A DNA stretch of 19,513 bases from JBBRNV01 sp038227435. Its GTDB lineage: Bacteria > Patescibacteriota > Minisyncoccia > Phycocordibacterales > CALRBL01. Location: NCBI GenBank assembly GCA_038227435.1, contig JBBRPW010000011.1, forward strand, positions 1 to 19,513, written 5' to 3'. A program made the position numbers and the translations under genes. The notes beneath the pieces were generated by a model. It saw nothing but the letters and a program-made list of their open reading frames with translations, did no database searches and was not told the origin of the DNA. Below, one piece after another: positions 15,241-19,513 of the stretch (position 1 is the stretch's first letter; every line of letters begins with the position of its first letter).

Positions 15241-15273
15241 AAAAATCTCCCACTGAAAGGCGGGAGATTTTTT
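15241..15273 (+). terminator. Intrinsic terminator after secreted protein A
   Basis: An 11-bp stem (15241-15251 with 15262-15272; core TCTCCC/GGGAGA) has a ten-base loop and is followed by T residues. It separates the two paralogous genes into different transcripts. Confidence 0.85.
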
Positions 15274-15295
15274 ATTTTGTGTATAAACTATTTTG

Positions 15296-15301
15296 TATAA
15301 T
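15296..15301 (+). promoter_or_regulatory. Candidate -10 box of secreted protein B
   Basis: A perfect TATAAT lies 39 bases before ATG 15341 and directly after the terminator of gene A. No convincing -35 is seen 16-18 bases upstream. Confidence 0.4.
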
Positions 15302-15340
15302 AGAATAAACAAGGTATTATTTAGTATATAAAAAAATCTA

Positions 15341-16000
15341 ATGGTGTTTAAAAAAATTGTACAGTCAATTCTCATCAGCTCACTTCTTACTTTTATTTTT
15401 CCTTTTGCTTACCAAGCTTCTTTACCAAAAACAGCCATTGCGGCGACAGCCACAGGCTCATCTGTGATTACACTTAACGTGACAGGGGGAATTACTATTA
15501 CAAGTACTTTGCCAGACTCAACTATGAGTCAAACAATTGGTGTTGGAGCTGACAATGCAACCGCATCTACAACTTGGGTTGTTCGAACAAGTAACGTTCT
15601 AGGGTACACACTTTCATTGAATGCTACATCGAGTCCTGCAATGAAAAATGCGTCGAGCTCAGTTCCAAATTACACACCCACAGTTCTTGATACTCCCGAA
15701 AGTTGGTCTGTTGCGTCTGGAACATACGAATTTGGCTATTCGGCATTTGGCCCACGAGTTCCAACTGGAACATGGGGAACGGACACAGACTGTAACGGAA
15801 CAGCAATTAATGATTGGAGCCCAACACTTAAGTATTTAAATTTCGCCACAACCACACCTCGTCAAATTGCTACATACAATTCAACTACTTCTGTTTCCGG
15901 TGATTCTTCAACTGTTTGTTATTCCTTACAACAAAGTGCGTCATATATTCCATCAGGAACCTATACTGCAACTATTACCGCTACCGCAGTTACCCTTTAA
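15341..16000 (+). CDS. Secreted beta-rich surface protein B, paralogue of A
   Basis: The 219-residue protein has a signal peptide and the same domain layout as A: TTWVVRTSNVLGYTLSLN, ESWSVASGTYEFGYSAFG, TDTDCNGT, a second cysteine before YSLQQS, and IPSGTYTATITATAV. Most of it aligns with A without gaps. A 50-base block covering the end of the signal peptide (15407-15456) is identical to 14609-14658, and another of about 34 bases surrounds the TDTDCNGT loop, while the start and middle differ much more. This indicates duplication with local gene conversion or strong constraint. The start could be ATG 15341 or GTG 15344. The stop is TAA. Confidence 0.72.
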   Translation: MVFKKIVQSILISSLLTFIFPFAYQASLPKTAIAATATGSSVITLNVTGGITITSTLPDSTMSQTIGVGADNATASTTWVVRTSNVLGYTLSLNATSSPAMKNASSSVPNYTPTVLDTPESWSVASGTYEFGYSAFGPRVPTGTWGTDTDCNGTAINDWSPTLKYLNFATTTPRQIATYNSTTSVSGDSSTVCYSLQQSASYIPSGTYTATITATAVTL

Positions 16001-16018
16001 TTGAGACAGGGCTTTATT

Positions 16019-16045
16019 TTGCATTTATTTATATCGTGATATACT
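16019..16045 (+). promoter_or_regulatory. Promoter of the DUF916-like surface operon
   Basis: TTGCAT (16019-16024) and TATACT (16040-16045) are 15 bp apart, with an extended TG before the -10 (TGaTATACT). The predicted leader is about 13 bases before ATG 16065. It would drive three closely spaced genes. Confidence 0.5.
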
Positions 16046-16064
16046 TTTATTTAATAAAACGGCC

Positions 16065-17099
16065 ATGAAATTATATTTTAATCGGGCATACACAAGAGCA
16101 ATATCTCTTGCATTACTAACCGTTATTACTTCGATTTTAGTCTTATCTATTCCTCTTTCATTAAGTATTCCGTCTAAAGCAGAAGCTGCGGTTACATATA
16201 CACAACTCACGGTTCAAAATCTCGGAGATTTTATTATTGAACCAGCAAAAATTGAAGTATTCGGAAATCCAGGAGACACTATTTCAAGAAGTATTTCGGT
16301 TACGAGCAGAATCCAGGGAGTAACTAAATTTAAAATTGAATTAGAAGATTTTGTAGGAACAGATGAAACCCAACAAACAACTTCTCAGCAAAGTCCGATT
16401 CAACTGTTAAGAGACGACTCAAGCCCTTATTCAATCAAAAATGGAATAACACCTGATGCAGAAACATTCAGTGTGTCATACGGGCAAAAAGCAACAATTC
16501 CATTTACTATTAAAATTCCTCAAAATGCAGCTCCAGGAGGTTTTTATACTGCGGTATTGGTGTCTAATGGCCCGACAAAGGACGAACAAACACCTGATGC
16601 AACAGGAGCAAAAACTATTTCACGAGCAGGAGCTCTTTTATTCGTCCGAGTTAATGGAGATGCAAATGAATCCGGAAGTGTCGATGACTTTGCAATTACA
16701 CCTTCTCGTCTTATTTACGAACCAGGTGCTCTTAAATTTCAAATACTTTTTTCAAACAATGGAAATGTACACTTAGCACCGTATGGATCGGTCTCGGTTA
16801 AAAACTTTTTAGGAAACGATATTGGAAGTGTTCCGATCGACGCCTACTATTCTTTGCCACTGTCAAAACGCTATAGAAGCGTTGACTATGGCACAGAAGG
16901 AATGTTTGGAAGATATACTGCCGTACTTAAATTAAATAAATCATATAAGAATCCAAACGCAACGAATACAATTGAGACACGTACAATAACGTTCTGGATT
17001 ATTCCATTTAAACTGGTTGTAGGGTTATTTATTGGATTACTTGTCATTATTCTTGCAATTATGTACGTCCTTCGAAACTTTGATATCAGAAAGAAATAA
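16065..17099 (+). CDS. DUF916-like membrane-anchored surface protein
   Basis: The 344-residue protein has a signal peptide (hydrophobic residues about 13-35, cleavage near AEAAV), an exported body and a C-terminal membrane helix (about 313-336) followed by the basic tail RNFDIRKK. The body has two Ig-like beta domains. The first has IEPAKIEVFGNPGDTISRSI and ATIPFTIKIPQNAAPGGFYT, the kind of strand pair seen in DUF916 (WxL peptidoglycan-binding) proteins. The second, with ILFSNNGNVHLAPYGSVSV and FGRYTAVLKLN, resembles their C-terminal domain. In Firmicutes DUF916 proteins pair with WxL proteins in cell-surface complexes. Here the neighbours at 14534, 15341 and 17106 look like the WxL partners. 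The next ATG is six bases after this TAA, so the genes form an operon. Confidence 0.65.
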   Translation: MKLYFNRAYTRAISLALLTVITSILVLSIPLSLSIPSKAEAAVTYTQLTVQNLGDFIIEPAKIEVFGNPGDTISRSISVTSRIQGVTKFKIELEDFVGTDETQQTTSQQSPIQLLRDDSSPYSIKNGITPDAETFSVSYGQKATIPFTIKIPQNAAPGGFYTAVLVSNGPTKDEQTPDATGAKTISRAGALLFVRVNGDANESGSVDDFAITPSRLIYEPGALKFQILFSNNGNVHLAPYGSVSVKNFLGNDIGSVPIDAYYSLPLSKRYRSVDYGTEGMFGRYTAVLKLNKSYKNPNATNTIETRTITFWIIPFKLVVGLFIGLLVIILAIMYVLRNFDIRKK

Positions 17100-17105
17100 T
17101 TTTAT

Positions 17106-17873
17106 ATGAAAAGTCTGCGCACACAATTTTTTGTAGCGCTTTCCATTCTCAGCTTGGTTCTTTTCAGCCTTTTTTTACCGCAAAACGGAACCGCTCAGCA
17201 AATGCAAAGCACTAACTATCGAATTCAGTTCGATAGTTTAAATAGTGGAGGACTTTTAAGCTCAAGTACAAATTACCGAGAGGAGTCTTCTGTTGGTGAA
17301 CAGGGAACTGGTGAGGCTTCAAGTACAAATTATCAGCTAAGAGCTGGATATCAGCAAAACGACGATACATATGTAACCATATCAGCAGTAACAGGGGTAA
17401 CAATTCCAAGCATTACCGGAGTAAGTGGAGGAACTACAGAAGCCACAGGGGCGTGGAGAGTAGAAACTAATAGCGCCGGAGGCTATGTGCTTTATGTACG
17501 AGCAACCTCAAGTCCAGCTCTCACCGCTCCAGGTCCATATTCATTTTCCGATCTTCCGGTAGGCGCAACTTCATCTTTTGCATACACGGTTCCTGTGGCC
17601 AGTTCTACATTTGGTTTTTCACCCGAAGGACCTGATATCACGTCTAGATTCTTAGATAACGGTTCTATTTGCGGAACAGGCTCAACAGACACGTCAGCTG
17701 CCTGTTTTGATGGCTTTACAACAACAAATGCAGCTATTTCGTCTACAGTGGTTCCAAATAACCCAACAGGAGCTACTACTACAATCCGTTTTAAAGCGGG
17801 AATCGGTACAAGTAAGATACAGGAAAATGGAACATATACTGCAACAATCATACTAACTGCTATTGCACCTTAA
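17106..17873 (+). CDS. Secreted protein with STNYR-type repeats and a WxL-like domain
   Basis: The 255-residue protein has a signal peptide (residues about 8-30, ending NGTAQQ). Two or three copies of a short repeat follow (QSTNYRIQFDSLNSGG; SSTNYREESSVGEQGTG; SSTNYQLRAGYQQ) at about 34-86; this type is common in CPR surface proteins. The C-terminal part (about 90-255) matches proteins A and B in order: GAWRVETNSAGGYVLYV, ATSSPAL, STFGFSPEG, a cysteine pair, and GTYTATIILTAIAP. It is the third member of the beta family in the locus but diverged, with an added N-terminal module. It lies six bases after the DUF916-like gene and ten before the next gene. The stop is TAA. Confidence 0.7.
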   Translation: MKSLRTQFFVALSILSLVLFSLFLPQNGTAQQMQSTNYRIQFDSLNSGGLLSSSTNYREESSVGEQGTGEASSTNYQLRAGYQQNDDTYVTISAVTGVTIPSITGVSGGTTEATGAWRVETNSAGGYVLYVRATSSPALTAPGPYSFSDLPVGATSSFAYTVPVASSTFGFSPEGPDITSRFLDNGSICGTGSTDTSAACFDGFTTTNAAISSTVVPNNPTGATTTIRFKAGIGTSKIQENGTYTATIILTAIAP

Positions 17874-17882
17874 AATATTACA

Positions 17883-18911
17883 ATGGACCTAAATAATGAT
17901 TACAAAACAAATAATATAAAAAAACAATTTACAATCTATGTTATTACTTTATTTTTAATTGTAATTACTTTCTATTCAAATTTTTTTGAAATAAAAAATG
18001 TATACGGGTATACATCAAATGCTGGTTCAAATATTCAACTCAATGTATTTTTTTGTAATGTTGATTTGAATTGTGATCCAGAAGAAAATTATGTATCTTG
18101 TCCATCCGATTGTCCGATTCCGATTACACCATCATCAACTCCTACATCTACTCCAATTTCAACATCTAATTCAAATGGAACCGGAAGGTCAGGAAGTGGA
18201 AATTCAAATGCATTTAATATTTTTAATACAGTCGGTGACGCCACAACTCAGTATTCAACCGTTTTCTATTCAAGAAATTTTTTTGGAAATCCATTACTTT
18301 TTTGGGATATAAAATCGCTAAATAATGGCTCTATATATAACTTATACAGTAAACCTACTGTAAGAATTTTAAGAAGCACCACTGGGTTTCCATACTCACC
18401 TGATAGTGGGGGAGTAATTGTATATGAAGGAGACGGTACAACTCTTCTTGATAAGAGTGCACCAAAAAATACATTTGTTTTTTATACATTATTTATAAAA
18501 AATAATGATGAATCAATAAAAAATAACACAACAATTTTTTCGTGGCCAATTTTTGCAACATTTGCACCAGAAAATTATTTTTCATTGTTGCTAAATAATA
18601 TTAGAAATAAAAATGACTATGTAAATATTTTAAATAAAAATATTGATCAAAATGTTAGTCAAAGAATTGATAATTTTTTCGAAAAAATAAATAATGGATT
18701 GAATATTCCAAATATGTGCCGCATCGCTCCGGAACTTCCAGGAGATTATTTAGATCAAAAATTTGCAAAAGATAATTCTAGGACAAATCAGTTTGCAAAT
18801 TTATTTTTATTTTTGAGCCAGATTTTTGTTGATAATATTTTTGTAATCACACTACTTTTTCCATTTCTCATTCTTATTTATTTGCTCATTAAACTATTCT
18901 ATAAAAAATAA
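17883..18911 (+). CDS. Two-helix-anchored surface protein with Cys-rich CPR motif
   Basis: The 342-residue protein has an N-terminal helix (about 16-36) acting as signal or anchor and an exported Cys motif (CNVDLNCDPEENYVSCPSDC, about 53-72). A Pro/Ser/Thr linker, a beta-rich central domain of about 150 residues, a helical segment and a C-terminal membrane helix (about 316-338, tail KLFYKK) follow. The Cys motif recurs in CPR surface proteins and may bind calcium or be disulfide-linked. The gene is clearly more AT-rich, with many TTT and AAT codons, than the rest of the operon, which hints at a different history. It is the last gene of the operon starting at 16065. The function is unknown. 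Confidence 0.7.
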   Translation: MDLNNDYKTNNIKKQFTIYVITLFLIVITFYSNFFEIKNVYGYTSNAGSNIQLNVFFCNVDLNCDPEENYVSCPSDCPIPITPSSTPTSTPISTSNSNGTGRSGSGNSNAFNIFNTVGDATTQYSTVFYSRNFFGNPLLFWDIKSLNNGSIYNLYSKPTVRILRSTTGFPYSPDSGGVIVYEGDGTTLLDKSAPKNTFVFYTLFIKNNDESIKNNTTIFSWPIFATFAPENYFSLLLNNIRNKNDYVNILNKNIDQNVSQRIDNFFEKINNGLNIPNMCRIAPELPGDYLDQKFAKDNSRTNQFANLFLFLSQIFVDNIFVITLLFPFLILIYLLIKLFYKK

Positions 18912-19139
18912 TTTGTTTATTTGTAAAAATTCATTTATAAATCAAATTTAAGCTTTATAAACAAATCTATTTTAGCTCATTTATTGAACAGATTTAAAAA
19001 GAATGTTTTAATATATATTATTTTTTTCTAAATTCAGTAAAAATTTATAAATACCCCGGACTTTGTTTTTCATTGGAAATTTTTTTCTAAAAAACTCACC
19101 TTTTTATTGTTTTCTGTCAACCATTTTTCCCCCAAAAAG

Positions 19140-19148
19140 TGTGGATAA
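19140..19148. other. Perfect DnaA-box 9-mer in intergenic DNA
   Basis: TGTGGATAA is the reverse complement of TTATCCACA. It lies in an AT-rich intergenic region about 110 bases before the final gene. Only one box is present here, so calling an origin is not justified. DnaA as a transcription regulator of the downstream gene is possible. Confidence 0.35.
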
Positions 19149-19180
19149 TTACCTCATTTACTATCCCCATATTTCACCCA

Positions 19181-19224
19181 TTTTAGCTATGTTTTTAGCT
19201 ATGTTTTTAGCTATATTTTAGCTA
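19181..19224. repeat. 12-bp tandem repeat containing palindromic TAGCTA
   Basis: The unit TTTTAGCTATGT occurs twice exactly (19181-19192, 19193-19204), then as an 11-base variant (19205-19215) and a partial fourth copy (19216-19224). Each copy has TAGCTA, a 6-bp palindrome, and the spacing is about one helical turn. It ends 24 bases before ATG 19249, so it could be an operator array or a slippage-prone promoter element. Confidence 0.85.
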
Positions 19225-19248
19225 AAATGACTAGTATCCCAGACAATC

Positions 19249-19513
19249 ATGAAAGGGATAAAAATCAGTGCATTAAAAACTTCAGAAAGGATTAAAAAAG
19301 TGGCAACACATGCATTAAATTTTTTGAGTACTTTTGTCGGTAGATTCAGACGACCAGCCCATTCCCTTACCATTGTTTTCTCAATCATCTTCTCAACCTT
19401 CCTCCCTCTCTTTTCTTCAAACTTCATTCCATCACTTGCTCCAAAAATTGCAGAAGCGGCAATCCCTCAAACAATTAACTACCAAGGAAAACTGTTAAAT
19501 GCATCAAGTACTG
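19249..19513 (+). CDS. N-terminus of a secreted surface protein (3' end outside window)
   Basis: 88 residues are visible. A long basic start (about 38 residues) precedes a hydrophobic signal segment at about 39-58 (LTIVFSIIFSTFLPLFSS), then a likely cleavage region (APKIAEAA) and the mature start IPQTINYQGKLLNASST. The INYQGKL opening is characteristic of many CPR secreted proteins, often very long repeat-containing ones. The gene runs off the window, so size and function cannot be told. The unusually long N-region before the hydrophobic core may reflect a special export route, or a later true start. No Shine-Dalgarno motif is present, and a 12-bp tandem repeat lies just upstream. Confidence 0.75.
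   Translation, partial: MKGIKISALKTSERIKKVATHALNFLSTFVGRFRRPAHSLTIVFSIIFSTFLPLFSSNFIPSLAPKIAEAAIPQTINYQGKLLNASST

Larger units (their letters stand above)
18912..19248. other. AT-rich intergenic region before a large surface gene
   Basis: These 337 bases hold no credible ORF. They contain a perfect 10-bp inverted repeat (18911-18920 with 18957-18966) overlapping the stop of the preceding operon, possibly a weak terminator; runs of A/T; one perfect DnaA-box 9-mer at 19140-19148; and a 12-bp tandem repeat at 19181-19224. No clear promoter could be chosen among the many AT-rich hexamers. Confidence 0.5.

Noticed and set aside
18912..19248. Replication origin in the AT-rich intergenic region
   Set aside because: Only one DnaA box, no dnaA, dnaN or other origin genes nearby, and no box cluster.
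1..19513. Full genetic code 25 as an established property of this genome
   Set aside because: Only one internal TGA was seen in roughly 5,000 codons, and glycine is otherwise GGN. Clades with code 25 use UGA glycine more widely. Kept as a hypothesis only.

Overview
The window looks like chromosomal DNA from a Candidate Phyla Radiation (Patescibacteria) bacterium, most likely Parcubacteria-like. This is inferred from several things together. It is AT-rich (about 35% GC in the lines I counted) with heavy CGA-arginine use. The translation factors are compact: a four-domain S1 and an IF2 with almost no N-terminal region. There is an array of small two-helix type IV secretion pilin-like proteins, and there are secreted proteins of types typical of CPR surfaces. 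Almost every gene start lacks a Shine-Dalgarno motif.

Layout: (1) 1-98, the tail of an unknown plus-strand gene, then a bidirectional terminator, then rpsA on the minus strand. (2) 1635-5363, plus strand: a degenerate metallo-beta-lactamase-fold protein, a small membrane-anchored protein, and gyrA interrupted by an in-frame TGA exactly where an invariant glycine belongs. (3) 5384-10022, plus strand: a methyltransferase overlapping a membrane-anchored solute-binding protein, then five pilin-like genes carrying six pilin domains, closed by a strong terminator. (4) 13131-10099, minus strand: infB, rbfA, tRNA-Cys, tRNA-Leu(UAA), tRNA-Lys, a compositionally foreign 88-codon ORF with its own hairpin terminator, and tRNA-Leu(UAG). 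(5) 13234-14496, a cysteine desulfurase. (6) 14534 to the end, a surface-protein region: two near-duplicate secreted beta proteins, a DUF916-like membrane-anchored protein, a third related beta protein, a Cys-motif membrane protein, and the start of a larger surface protein behind a 12-bp tandem repeat.

Working together: regions 3 and 6 probably build the cell surface (a pilus-like fibre plus a capturing binding protein, and a wall- or membrane-attached complex resembling the WxL/DUF916 clusters of Firmicutes). Regions 1, 2 and 4 are core translation and DNA-topology genes. The points most worth checking are the gyrA TGA, with the near absence of unambiguous TGA stops elsewhere, and the WxL/DUF916-like locus.
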